Shown here one piece after another: positions 42,035 through 51,600 of a stretch of DNA of 64,000 bases. The position numbers and the translations under genes are program-made. Under the pieces are notes generated by a model. That model was not told the DNA's origin. It was given only the letters and a program-made list of their open reading frames with translations, and ran no database searches. The DNA is from Pseudomonas fluorescens. GTDB taxonomy: Bacteria; Pseudomonadota; Gammaproteobacteria; Pseudomonadales; Pseudomonadaceae. Numbering within the stretch: position 1 is the stretch's first letter; the number at the start of each line of letters is the position of its first letter. The DNA is taken from the NCBI RefSeq assembly GCF_002022275.1, contig NZ_MSDF01000001.1, positions 1-64,000 on the forward strand. The letters are read 5' to 3'.

Positions 42035-44894
42035 CGGCCGCGCCCTCCTCTTCGATCCGCGCCAGGTAGCTGGTGCGCGGTCGCGTGCCGAGGGCTTCGA
42101 GCAGGCGGTAGTGGCGTGGGTCCCGGCGCGCCTGGCTGACGGCGCTCGCCGGGTCGGCAATGTCGCCGAAACGGATGGCCTGGCTGGGGCACGTCTGCTG
42201 GCAGGCGGTGACCACGCCGGAGGTGTCGAAGTCGGCACCTTGCTGCCTGTCGTCGACTCGCGCACTGCTGATGCGCTGGATGCAGTAGGTACATTTTTCC
42301 ATGACGCCTCGGGCGCGCACCGTCACCTCGGGGTTGCGCTGGGCCTGGAGTGACGGCGCCGCATCGGCGCTGTAGTCGAGCCAATTGAAGCGACGGACTT
42401 TGTACGGGCAATAGGAGGCACACGTGCGCGTGCCGATGCAGCGGTTGTAGACCATCTGATTCAAACCATCGCGACTGTGTACCGTGGCATTGACCGGGCA
42501 GCCGGTTTCGCAGGGCGCCTGTTCGCAATGCATGCACGGCAACGGCTGGAAGCGTGAGCGCGGTGCCTCCAGCGGGCCCTGGTAGTAGTGATCGATGCGC
42601 AGCCAGTGCAGGCTGCGGCCTTGGGCAACCTGGTCGGCGCCGACCACGGCGATGTTGTTCTCGGCCTGGCAGGCGACGACACAGGCGTTGCAACCGGTGC
42701 ACAGGTCCAGGTCAATGACCATGCCCCATTGCGGGCCGCCGTCGGCGGCCGGGCTGTAGAGCGACACCGGAATCGATTGGGTGGGCAGTTGCGGCGCATC
42801 GCGCGCGACCACGCGGATGGGTGGGTCTTCATCGCCGGGAAGGTGGTGATGGACCTGCGTGGCGGCCAACCGATAACGCTCGCCCGTGGCACGCAGGGTC
42901 GCGCCGACGCAAAGCTGTTCGAGCGGCCTGACGGCGTAGCCGAGGTGGTTACCGACACGCCCGGCGCGGGTTCGGCCATAACCGGTGTACAGGGCGATGA
43001 CCTCGTCGGCCTGCCCCGGCTCGATCCACACGGGCCCGCGCACGACCTGGTCGGCCAGGGTTGCTTCAACACCGTCACCATTGCCAAGGCCCAACTGCTC
43101 CGCTTGGCGCGGCGAAAGCCCGATCACGTTGCTCCAGGTGAGGGTACTGATCGGCTTGGGCAATTCCTGCAGCCATCCGCAATTGGCGAAACGCCCGTCC
43201 CACACCGTCGGGTCTGGGCGGATGACCGCCTGCAGGCCGTCGATATCGGTCAACGCGGGCGTTGCCGCGGGCGCGTCTGCGACCTCTATGGGCGGCGCCG
43301 CCGGTTCGATCCAGCCGTCCGCCAAGGCCTGGCGCCATTGAGCCTCGGGGATAGGCACCCACGTGGCGCGCACTAATTGCAGGGCATCAACCTCGGCGGC
43401 GTTGAGCAGCATGTCGACCACCTGATGCAGCGTACGGGTCGCGTACATCGGTTCGATCAGCGGCTGCACAATGCAGGCGCTGCCATCCGCCGCGCGGGCG
43501 TCACTCCAGCCATCCAGCGCATGGTTGAGGGGCAGGTGCCAGTGGCATTCGGCAGCGCTTTCGTCGTAATAGAGCCCGGCGTGCAGGCGGAACGGCACCT
43601 GCTGCAGCTCGCGCGCAAGCTGTGAAGTCTGCAGCGGGTTGCAATCCAGCATGAGCAAGTGAGTCACGCGCCCCGCTGTCAGCGCGCGATTCAGTTGATC
43701 CAGCGAATCCCAACGGCGTTGCAGCGCATAACCCAGCAGGCTCGGCACCTGCCAGTCCGGATGGCCGAGACGCTGGTTCAGGTGCATGACCTGCGCCTGC
43801 AGCGCCTCGGGCGCCTGAGGGCTGACGCCGATGAACCCTCGGCCTGGATGCGCCTTGAGCGCGGCGGCGGCCGCGTCAACCCAATGCTGCTGCGCTGTCG
43901 TCATGCGCGGCGTGGCCGAAAGCGTTTCGCCCAAGGCTTGGCTCAAGGCCAGCAACAGGTCCGGCAGGCGTGATGGCGCAATCGGCAGGCGTGCCGTGGC
44001 GGCGGCGCCAGTGAGGGTTGGAATGCTTTCAGCCACGAACGCCAATGCGCCGCCCTCGCCTTTGGCCGCCCGCCGCCGCCGCTCGGCCCAGCCGCGCTGC
44101 AACGCCGTCTGGCGGGGACCGCTGCCCAACGGATCGTATTCCAGACACACCAGCACGTCAGCCTGTTCCAAGTGCACGCGCGGGCTCAGCGGCTGGCCGA
44201 ACACCCGTTCGCTGCTGTGCAGGGCGACGGTCTCGTTGAATGCCTCAGCGTGGTACAGCCTCGCCTCGGGCCAGCGTTCTTGCAGTTGATCGAGCTGTCG
44301 CCCGAGGGTCGGCGAACTGCTGGCGCCGCAGGCAATGTGCAGGCCTTTGCCGTGGACGCCATCCAGCGCCTGTTGCATGCCCGACAGTGCCGCAAGCACG
44401 TGCGACCAACTGGTTTCGCGGCCTTTCAAGCGCGGCGCCTGGGAGCGGTCGGGGTCATAGAGTTGCAGGATCGCCGCCTGGGTGAACGCGTCACAGGTGC
44501 CGCCGGACATCGGGTGTTCGGGGTTGCCTTCCAGCTTGATCGGGCGTCCGGCGACAGTCTTGCCCAACACCGGCTGAGCGACGCCGCAAAAGGGTATGGC
44601 GGTGGCATACCAGGCGGCGACACCCGGTGTCAGTGAAACCGGCTGGTTAACCGCCGTAACGGCCTGTTCCGGGGTTTTGCCGCACGCGGCCAGCCCGGCC
44701 ATGGCGAGGCTGGCCGCCATCAGTTGCAGGAAGCTGCGGCGGTCCATCAACGGTGCCGCTCCCGGAAACTCCGCTTCCATCAGCGCTTGGGTCTCGGGGG
44801 ACGCCGCCAGCGCCTCAAGCCCGCGCCAATAGGCCTGGCCCTTGAGCCCGGCCAGTTGGTCGCGCAAGGCGGCGAAATCCAGTGGCGCGCTCAT
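42024..44894 (-). CDS. actB: Alternative Complex III large Fe-S subunit ActB
   Basis: About 956 residues from the ATG at 44894. A Tat-type signal lies after a 50-residue leader (DRRSFLQLMAASLAMAG, Arg52-Arg53). The N-terminal two thirds is a molybdopterin-oxidoreductase-like domain that lacks the cofactor in ACIII (family knowledge). The C-terminal third carries a ferredoxin domain with Cys clusters CTGCNACVVAC (about 730), CMHCEQAPCETGC (about 785), CIGTRTCASYC (about 820) and CTYC...CQQTCP (865-900), enough for three [4Fe-4S] and one [3Fe-4S] centres. Fused B domains in one protein are typical of ActB. ATGA overlap with actA. Confidence 0.92.
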   Translation of the reverse strand: MSAPLDFAALRDQLAGLKGQAYWRGLEALAASPETQALMEAEFPGAAPLMDRRSFLQLMAASLAMAGLAACGKTPEQAVTAVNQPVSLTPGVAAWYATAIPFCGVAQPVLGKTVAGRPIKLEGNPEHPMSGGTCDAFTQAAILQLYDPDRSQAPRLKGRETSWSHVLAALSGMQQALDGVHGKGLHIACGASSSPTLGRQLDQLQERWPEARLYHAEAFNETVALHSSERVFGQPLSPRVHLEQADVLVCLEYDPLGSGPRQTALQRGWAERRRRAAKGEGGALAFVAESIPTLTGAAATARLPIAPSRLPDLLLALSQALGETLSATPRMTTAQQHWVDAAAAALKAHPGRGFIGVSPQAPEALQAQVMHLNQRLGHPDWQVPSLLGYALQRRWDSLDQLNRALTAGRVTHLLMLDCNPLQTSQLARELQQVPFRLHAGLYYDESAAECHWHLPLNHALDGWSDARAADGSACIVQPLIEPMYATRTLHQVVDMLLNAAEVDALQLVRATWVPIPEAQWRQALADGWIEPAAPPIEVADAPAATPALTDIDGLQAVIRPDPTVWDGRFANCGWLQELPKPISTLTWSNVIGLSPRQAEQLGLGNGDGVEATLADQVVRGPVWIEPGQADEVIALYTGYGRTRAGRVGNHLGYAVRPLEQLCVGATLRATGERYRLAATQVHHHLPGDEDPPIRVVARDAPQLPTQSIPVSLYSPAADGGPQWGMVIDLDLCTGCNACVVACQAENNIAVVGADQVAQGRSLHWLRIDHYYQGPLEAPRSRFQPLPCMHCEQAPCETGCPVNATVHSRDGLNQMVYNRCIGTRTCASYCPYKVRRFNWLDYSADAAPSLQAQRNPEVTVRARGVMEKCTYCIQRISSARVDDRQQGADFDTSGVVTACQQTCPSQAIRFGDIADPASAVSQARRDPRHYRLLEALGTRPRTSYLARIEEEGAADEH

Positions 44895-45547
44895 CGGTGG
44901 CACGTCCCGCAGTCGGCCAGACCTCGGATATCAATAGGGTGCGCCTTCATAAGCCGCTCACCCAGCGCGCGGCGATCCTCATCGGTACGCCATTGCATAT
45001 TGGTCACCTGATCCACCGGCCGCAGGTGCGGTGCCGGGTCGCGGTGACAGGCCAGGCACTGGCCCATATTCAGCGGCTGGGCCTTGAACGTCAGTTGCAT
45101 ACGGTCGACCTGGCCGTGGCATTCGCTACAGCCAACACCGGCGTTTACATGCACGCCGTGATGGAAGTATACGTAGTCCGGCAACTCGACCACGCGCTGC
45201 CAGTGCATCGGCTCATGCTCGCGCAGGCTCTTGCGCAACGGCGCCAGCACGTCGGCGTTTTTCCAGACCTGGGAATGACAGCTCATACAGGTTTCGGTGG
45301 GCGGCAGGCTGGCGATAGCCGAGGACTGCACCGCGCTGTGGCAGTAGCGACAGTCAATCTTCAGCTCGCCCGCGTGGTGGGCATGACTGAAGGGCAAGGG
45401 CTGTTCGACCACCCAATTACGCCCGGTGCGGTAGTCGGTGCCCTCCAGGGTCAATGCCACAAGCAAGCCTCCCGAGAGGCCGACGATCAGCAGCAGCAGT
45501 CCCACGCGCAACCAAGTGTCGGCCGAGCGCCTGAAAATCTGCGTCAT
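44891..45547 (-). CDS. actA: Alternative Complex III pentaheme cytochrome c subunit ActA
   Basis: 218 residues, one N-terminal membrane helix near 15-33, then five CxxCH heme motifs: CRYCH 66-70, CMSCH 87-91, CSECH 140-144, CLACH 164-168 and CGTCH 213-217, plus several unpaired His for axial ligation. This is the pentaheme subunit of ACIII. First gene of the operon in minus-strand order; 91 bases separate it from the PoxB-like gene upstream, so it may share that transcript or have its own promoter. Confidence 0.93.
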   Translation of the reverse strand: MTQIFRRSADTWLRVGLLLLIVGLSGGLLVALTLEGTDYRTGRNWVVEQPLPFSHAHHAGELKIDCRYCHSAVQSSAIASLPPTETCMSCHSQVWKNADVLAPLRKSLREHEPMHWQRVVELPDYVYFHHGVHVNAGVGCSECHGQVDRMQLTFKAQPLNMGQCLACHRDPAPHLRPVDQVTNMQWRTDEDRRALGERLMKAHPIDIRGLADCGTCHR

Positions 45548-45638
45548 CGCCGGATTCTCATGTCCATGTCCATGTCCTTACAACTATGGCTGCGCGGGTG
45601 CGCAGGAGTTCGTTATTTTTGTTATCGGCGCGGGCTGT

Positions 45639-47432
45639 CTATGGCTTCGCGCGCCCCGGCAAGACACTCGCCAGCACTTGCTTGGCAGTTTGCACAATCA
45701 CCCCGGCCTCATCCGGATCGCCCTGGAGCAGCGTGGAAGCAAATTTCTTCGCTTGTTCCAGCTTGAAATGCGGTGGCAGCGGCGGCACGTTGGGGTCGGT
45801 CTTGAACTCGATCAACACCGGCACATCCGAGGCGAGCGCTTGCTCCCAGGCCGACGCGACGTCTTCTTCGCGCTCGACGAAGATACCCTTGAGCCCCAGC
45901 GAGATCGCAAACAGGTGGTACGGCACGTCGGGGATGTTCTGCGAAGCCTCGAACTTGGGATCGCCTTCCATCACCCGTTGCTCCCAGGTGACCTGGTTCA
46001 AGTCCTCGTTATTGAAGACTGCGCAGATCCATTTCGGGCTCTGCCACTGCCGCCAGTATTTGGCGACGGTGATCAACTCGGCCATGTTGTTCATTTGCAT
46101 CGCGCCATCGCCTACCAGCGCGATCACCGTCTGCTGCGGATGGGCGAATTTGGCCGCAATCGCATAGGGCACGGCGGCGCCCATCGACGCCAGGCCGCCG
46201 GACAGCGAACACTGCATGCCTCGGCGGATCTTCAGGTCACGCGCATACCAGTTGGCGCAGGAGCCGGAGTCGCTGGTGATAATCGCGTGGTCGGGCAAGC
46301 GCGGCGAAAGTTCGTATACCACGCGCTGTGGGTTGATCGGCTTGGCCTTGGCCAGGGCGCGTTTCTCCAGGGTTTTCTCCCAGCTTGCGCGCCAGCCTTC
46401 GACCTTTTTGCGCCACGTGCGCGTGGTTTTGTGTTCCAGCAGCGGCAGCAGTGCGGCGAGGGTTTCGGCCGCATCGCCGAGCAGGTTCACCTCCATAGGG
46501 TAACGCAGGCTCAGCATGTCGGGTTGCAGGTCAATCTGTACGCCGCGGGCTTGGCTTTCCTTGGGCAGGAACTCGGAATAGGGAAAACCCGAACCGATCA
46601 TCAACAAGGTGTCACATTCGGTCATCAACTTGTAGCTGGGCTCGGTGCCGAGCAGGCCGATGCTGCCGGTGACCCACGACAGGTCATCGGGCAACACCGC
46701 CTTGCCGAGCAACGCCTTGGCGGCGCCTGCACCCAATGCTTCGGCCACGGCGATCACCTGGTCAGTCGCCGCCAGTGCCCCGGCGCCGACCAGAATCGCA
46801 ACTTTTTTGCCAGCATTGAGTACGTCAGCCGCGCGTTGCAGGTCGGCGTCATAGGGTACGACCTTGGGTTTGCTGTAGCCCACACCGGAATGCACCGTGC
46901 CATGGGCCCTGGCGGGCAGCTCGTAGGCAGTTTCCTGCAAGTCGTTAGGCAATATAATCGCGGTGACCCGGCGCTCGCCAACAGCGGTACGCACCGCGCG
47001 GTCAATCAGGTGGCGCACCTGCGACGGCACCAAGGCCTGTTGCACAAAGGCGCCGGCCACATCCTTGAACATCGAGACCAGGTCCAGCTCTTGCTGGTAA
47101 TGGCCGCCCAGCGCCGCCCGGGCTTGTTGCCCGACAATCGCCAGTACCGGCATGTGGTCCATACGCGCGTCATACAGTCCAGTGATCAAATGCGACGCAC
47201 CCGGCCCGGAGGTGGCAATACACACGCCCAGTTCGCCGGTAAATTTAGCGTGGGCCGAAGCCATGAAGGCGGCCATTTCTTCGTGACGGGCCTGGATGAA
47301 CTCGATCTTGCCGTTAGCGCGACTCAAGGCACCAAACACGCCGTTGATGCCGTCACCCGGATAACCAAAAATCCGCGTGACGCCCCACTGGGCAAGCCGT
47401 TCAACCAGAAAGTCACCTACTATCGTTGTCAT
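45639..47432 (-). CDS. PoxB-like thiamine-diphosphate pyruvate oxidase
   Basis: 597 residues. ThDP-enzyme layout: N-terminal PYR domain with the catalytic Glu in RHEEMAAFMASAHAKF, central FAD-type domain (AILVGAGALAATDQV) and C-terminal PP domain with the GDGAMQMNNMAEL motif. The tail PPHFKLEQAKKFASTLLQGD is very close to the membrane-docking tail of E. coli PoxB as I recall it, which favours pyruvate:quinone oxidoreductase over acetolactate synthase. It would oxidise pyruvate to acetate and CO2 and reduce ubiquinone. Lies directly upstream of actA on the same strand and could feed that quinol branch. Confidence 0.85.
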   Translation of the reverse strand: MTTIVGDFLVERLAQWGVTRIFGYPGDGINGVFGALSRANGKIEFIQARHEEMAAFMASAHAKFTGELGVCIATSGPGASHLITGLYDARMDHMPVLAIVGQQARAALGGHYQQELDLVSMFKDVAGAFVQQALVPSQVRHLIDRAVRTAVGERRVTAIILPNDLQETAYELPARAHGTVHSGVGYSKPKVVPYDADLQRAADVLNAGKKVAILVGAGALAATDQVIAVAEALGAGAAKALLGKAVLPDDLSWVTGSIGLLGTEPSYKLMTECDTLLMIGSGFPYSEFLPKESQARGVQIDLQPDMLSLRYPMEVNLLGDAAETLAALLPLLEHKTTRTWRKKVEGWRASWEKTLEKRALAKAKPINPQRVVYELSPRLPDHAIITSDSGSCANWYARDLKIRRGMQCSLSGGLASMGAAVPYAIAAKFAHPQQTVIALVGDGAMQMNNMAELITVAKYWRQWQSPKWICAVFNNEDLNQVTWEQRVMEGDPKFEASQNIPDVPYHLFAISLGLKGIFVEREEDVASAWEQALASDVPVLIEFKTDPNVPPLPPHFKLEQAKKFASTLLQGDPDEAGVIVQTAKQVLASVLPGRAKP

Positions 47433-47494
47433 TGGAACCCTCGCTTAAAGCAGGTCGAATGAAAACCGGCGCAACACGTTGCGCCGGCCATGCG

Positions 47495-48352
47495 TCAGAG
47501 AATCGGCTTACCGCCCGTCACGCCGTAGCGTTCGCCGGAGATGTAACTGCCCTCATCGGATGCCAGCAGTACATAAATCGGCGCCACTTCGACCGGTTGG
47601 CCTGGGCGACCCAGGGGCGTATTGCCACCGAAATTCCTCACTGACTCTTCAGGCATCGTCGACACGATCAGAGGTGTCCAGATAGGCCCTGGCGCGACGC
47701 TGTTAACACGAATACCGCGCTTACCGAGCAACTGCGCCAGGCCTGCGGTAAAATTGGCGATGGCGCCTTTGGTGGCCGCATAACACAGGAGTGTCGGGTT
47801 GGGCGCATCGGAGTTGACGGAGCTGGTGTTAATGATCGAGCTGCCTGCGGCCATATTGGGCAGCGCGGCCTTGCAGATCCGAAACATGGCGGTGACATTG
47901 ACGTCGAATGTCTTCACCCATTCCTCGTCAGCAATTTCTTCCAACGTTTCATGGGTCATCTGAAAGGCTGCGTTGTTAACCAAAATATCGATACGCCCAA
48001 AGGCCTTCACCGTGTCATTCACGATGGCCGCGCAGTGCGGCTGGCGGCTCAAATCACCCGGCAAAAGCACGCACTGGCGGCCGGCCGCTTCGACCCAGCG
48101 CGCGGTTTCCTTGGCGTCCTCGTGCTCGTCAAGATAAGAGATCGCCACGTCCGCACCCTCACGTGCGAAGGCAATGGCGACGGCTCGGCCGATGCCGCTG
48201 TCGGCGCCGGTGATCAAGGCTATTTTGTTCGCCAGACGGCCTGAACCCTTATAGGTTTTTTCACCACAATCGGGTTGCGGGTCCATCCGGTATTGGTCGC
48301 CGGGCACCGCTTGCTGTTGGGGTTTGAACGGTGGTTTTGGGTAGTTGCTCAT
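47495..48352 (-). CDS. SDR-family oxidoreductase (YghA-like)
   Basis: 285 residues with a 40-residue hydrophilic N-terminal extension (PPFKPQQQAVPGDQYRM, DCGEKTYKGSGRL) typical of the YghA/general stress SDR group. TGADSGIGRAVAIAFAREGA for NAD(P), NNAAFQM, Ser region INTSSVNS, Tyr-x3-Lys in YAATKGAI and the end VTGGKPIL. The gene lies 62 bases upstream of the PoxB-like gene and is the first of the long minus-strand run. Substrate unknown (aldehyde or sugar alcohol in relatives). Confidence 0.85.
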   Translation of the reverse strand: MSNYPKPPFKPQQQAVPGDQYRMDPQPDCGEKTYKGSGRLANKIALITGADSGIGRAVAIAFAREGADVAISYLDEHEDAKETARWVEAAGRQCVLLPGDLSRQPHCAAIVNDTVKAFGRIDILVNNAAFQMTHETLEEIADEEWVKTFDVNVTAMFRICKAALPNMAAGSSIINTSSVNSDAPNPTLLCYAATKGAIANFTAGLAQLLGKRGIRVNSVAPGPIWTPLIVSTMPEESVRNFGGNTPLGRPGQPVEVAPIYVLLASDEGSYISGERYGVTGGKPIL

Positions 48353-48647
48353 CGGAGGTCCTCCTTCGTCTGCCTATTCTTGCGAGGACTCACCGCAGGC
48401 AATAGTTCAGACGAAATTGCAAAATCCGGATTAGCGTTGCGGTGGCGCGATACCACCCGTCGATCTGAATAAACCTTCCGCAAGGTTTGCGCCTCAACCG
48501 AATAACAGGGATTATCGTGCGATCTAAAAACGTCTTTGCTGGCCAGTTTTTAGGCTATATTTCGCACTTCTTTATCAATCCTTATCCGTCTGAATCGAGG
48601 CCGTGTGATAACGGACTTTCAGCGCGCTGTTAACCAAGGTTTACCTC
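48353..48647. promoter_or_regulatory. Divergent promoter region
   Basis: 295 bases between the SDR gene (minus) and the CheB/CheR hybrid gene (plus), so at least two promoters face away. Two short inverted repeats are visible: GGTGG-CGCGATA-CCACC (48441-48457) and AAACCTT-CCGC-AAGGTTT (48471-48488). Neither has a T-run. They could be binding sites; I cannot assign them to a regulator. Confidence 0.4.
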
Positions 48648-51600
48648 ATGAAGTCTGCCCCACCACGGTCCCCGAATGTTCCGCAACGCACGGACCTGAC
48701 GCCCAGTAACCTGAAATTTCCGGTCGTAGGTATCGGTGCGTCGGCGGGCGGGCTGCAAGCGGTGAAGGCATTTTTCGAACACATGCCCAAAGACTGCGGC
48801 ATGGCCTTCGTGGTGATTCTGCATCTGTCGCCCGACCATCAAAGTGTGGCCGACAAAATCATCCAGGAGTCGACGCGGATGCCGGTGCTGCAAGTCACCG
48901 ACACCACACCCATCGAAAAAAACCACGTCTACGTCATCTCCCCCGCACAACATTTGGCGATGAATGATGGCTATCTGGCGGTTTCGCCTTCGGTACGCGA
49001 AGGCGGTTCGCACATTGCAATCGACCTATTTTTCCGCGACCTGGCAGACACGCATAAGGAGCGCGCCTTTTGCGTGATCCTTTCCGGCACCGGCTCCGAC
49101 GGCGCAGTTGGGTTGTCGCGTATCAAGGAGCAAGGCGGAGTCACCTTGGTACAAACGCCGGAAGATGCCGAATTCGACGGCATGCCGCTGGCCGCCATCG
49201 AGACGCAGATGGTCGACCTGTCGCTTCCAGTGGTGGAAATGCCTCAGAAACTACTCGAACTGTGGCGTAATGCTCAATCGATCATCCTGCCCACGGCCGA
49301 TGACCCAGAGATTCACACGACACCGCCCGCGACCGAACGGGATGTTGCCGTGGCCGAACAACTGTTGCTGGACATCCTCATCCAGCTCCGCGCCAGCACC
49401 GGCCATGACTTCAAGCACTACAAGAGGGCCACGGTGTTGCGCCGCATTGAGCGGCGCCTGCAGGTGACCGCCCAACCTGACCTGGCCAGTTATTACAATT
49501 TTCTGCAGGCACACCCCGAAGAAACCAAGGCGTTACTCGGCGACATGCTGATCGGCGTTACGAACTTCTTTCGCGACCGCGAGGCTTTCGAAGCGCTTGA
49601 GCGTGACGTGATTCCCAACTTGGTCAAGACTCTGGAAGACAGCGTCCCGCATCGCGAGGAAGTGCGTATCTGGTCGGCCGGTTGTTCGACCGGCGAAGAA
49701 GCCTACAGCTTGGCGATGCTGGTCGCCGAGCAACTGGTGCTGGACGCCAGCGGGGCAAAAATGCAGGTGTTCGCCACCGATATCGACGAGCGCGCGATCA
49801 GCCATGGCCGCAATGGCGTGTACCCCGAAGCGATCATCACCGACGTGCCGCCCACGCGCCTGCGCCAGTATTTCTCCAAGGAGAAAAACCAGCACTATCG
49901 CGTGCGCAAGGAAATTCGCGAAAAGGTGTTGTTTGCCAAGCACAGCCTGATGGCCGACCCGCCGTTCTCGCAGATCGACCTGATTGTGTGCCGCAACCTG
50001 CTGATCTACCTGGACCGGGAAGTACAACGGGACATCCTGCAGATGTTCCATTTCGCCTTGCGACCCGGCGGCTATCTGTTCCTTGGTTCGTCGGAATCGG
50101 CTGATAGCTGCCTTGACCTGTTTGTGCCGGTGGACAAGCGCAACCGCATCTTTCGTGTGCGCGCTGGCTCGACCTCGGTGCGCCGCGCGCCCACCATGCC
50201 GCGCGGCGGCTACTTGCGCCCCAACATCCTGCCAGCCATCACTGAAACCAAGATGCCGACGAAAGTCTCGTTTGCTGAAATTCACCTGCGCGCCCTGGAA
50301 AAAGCCGCGCCGCCGAGTGTCATCGTCGATGTACACGCCGATATCTTGCACATCAGCGAAGGTGCCGGGCGCTTCCTGCGTTACGTAGCAGGGGAAATGA
50401 CGCGTAATTTGCTCGCGCTGGTACACCCCGACCTGCGCCTGGATATTCGCACGACGCTGTTTCAGGTCCAGCAATCCGGTCTGCCGGTCACGTCACGCAA
50501 GGTGCAACTGGAGCGCGGCCAGGAATTGTTCATGGTGGACATCACTGCCCTTCCCTACCGGGATGACGCCACCGAAAGCGATTTTGTCCTAGTGACGTTC
50601 AAAGAGACCCAGGTCGACTCGCAGCAATCGGGCGAGTCGAGCGTCAACTTCGTCGAAAACCAGATGATGAGCAATCTGGAACGTGAACTACAGCGTACAA
50701 AGCTGCACCTGCAGGACACCATCGAACAATCGGAAGTCTCCAGCGAGGAACTCAAGGCCTCCAACGAGGAGATGCAGGCGGTCAACGAAGAATTGCGTTC
50801 GGCCACTGAAGAATTGGAGACCAGCAAGGAAGAGTTGCAGTCGATCAACGAAGAGCTGCTCACCGTCAACTATGAACTCAAGACCAAGGTTGAAGAAACC
50901 GACAAGGTCAACGACTACCTGACCAACCTGATTGCGTCAACCGACATCGCTACCGTGTTTGTCGACCGCAATATGCGCATCCGCTGGTTTACCCCGCGCG
51001 CCACGGACATCTTCAGCATGCTGCCGGTGGATACCGGGCGCTCTTTGATGGACATCACCCACCGCCTCAACTACCCCGAAATGGCAAGTGACGCGACGAA
51101 TGTCTTCGAATCATTGAGCATGATCGAGCGCGAGATCAGCAGTAAGGATGAGCGTTGGTACATCGCGCGTCTACTGCCTTACCGCTCCAGCGAAGACCAT
51201 ATTGACGGCACCGTGTTGACCTTTATCGACATCACCAAACGTCGCCTGGCCGAGGAGGAACTCAGGTTGGGAGAAGAGCGCATGCGCCTCGTGGCCGAAA
51301 GCACCCATGACTTCGCCATCATCATTCTAGACGACCATGGGGCTATCACCGACTGGAATACCGGCGCGGAATTGATCTTCGGCTACACCAAAGAAGAAGT
51401 GCTGGGTGCTTACTACGACCTGATCTTCTCCCCGGAGGACCGCACCGACGGCGTGCCGGAAAATGAACTGCGCGCTGCCCGCGAGCATGGCCGGGGTGAA
51501 GACGAGCGCTGGCATGTGCGCAAGGACGGCAGCCGGTTCTATTGCAGTGGTGAAGTCACTCAGCTCAAGAGCGACAGCCTGCGCGGCTACGTCAAGATCG

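Noticed and set aside
40670..45547. Polysulfide or nitrite reductase (Psr/Nrf) operon as alternative to ACIII
   Set aside because: The pentaheme ActA, fused MGD-like/Fe-S ActB, DUF3341 ActD and the second polytopic subunit ActF with an oxidase downstream fit ACIII and not Psr or Nrf.
45560..45580. Short tandem repeat CATGTC x3 between actA and the PoxB-like gene
   Set aside because: Only three six-base units; too short to call a repeat feature or binding array.
45438..47462. 674-codon plus frame over the PoxB-like gene
   Set aside because: Antisense to the ThDP enzyme, whose motifs are complete on the minus strand.
49533..50474. 313-codon minus frame inside the CheB-CheR gene
   Set aside because: Antisense shadow; CheR motifs run through the plus frame here.
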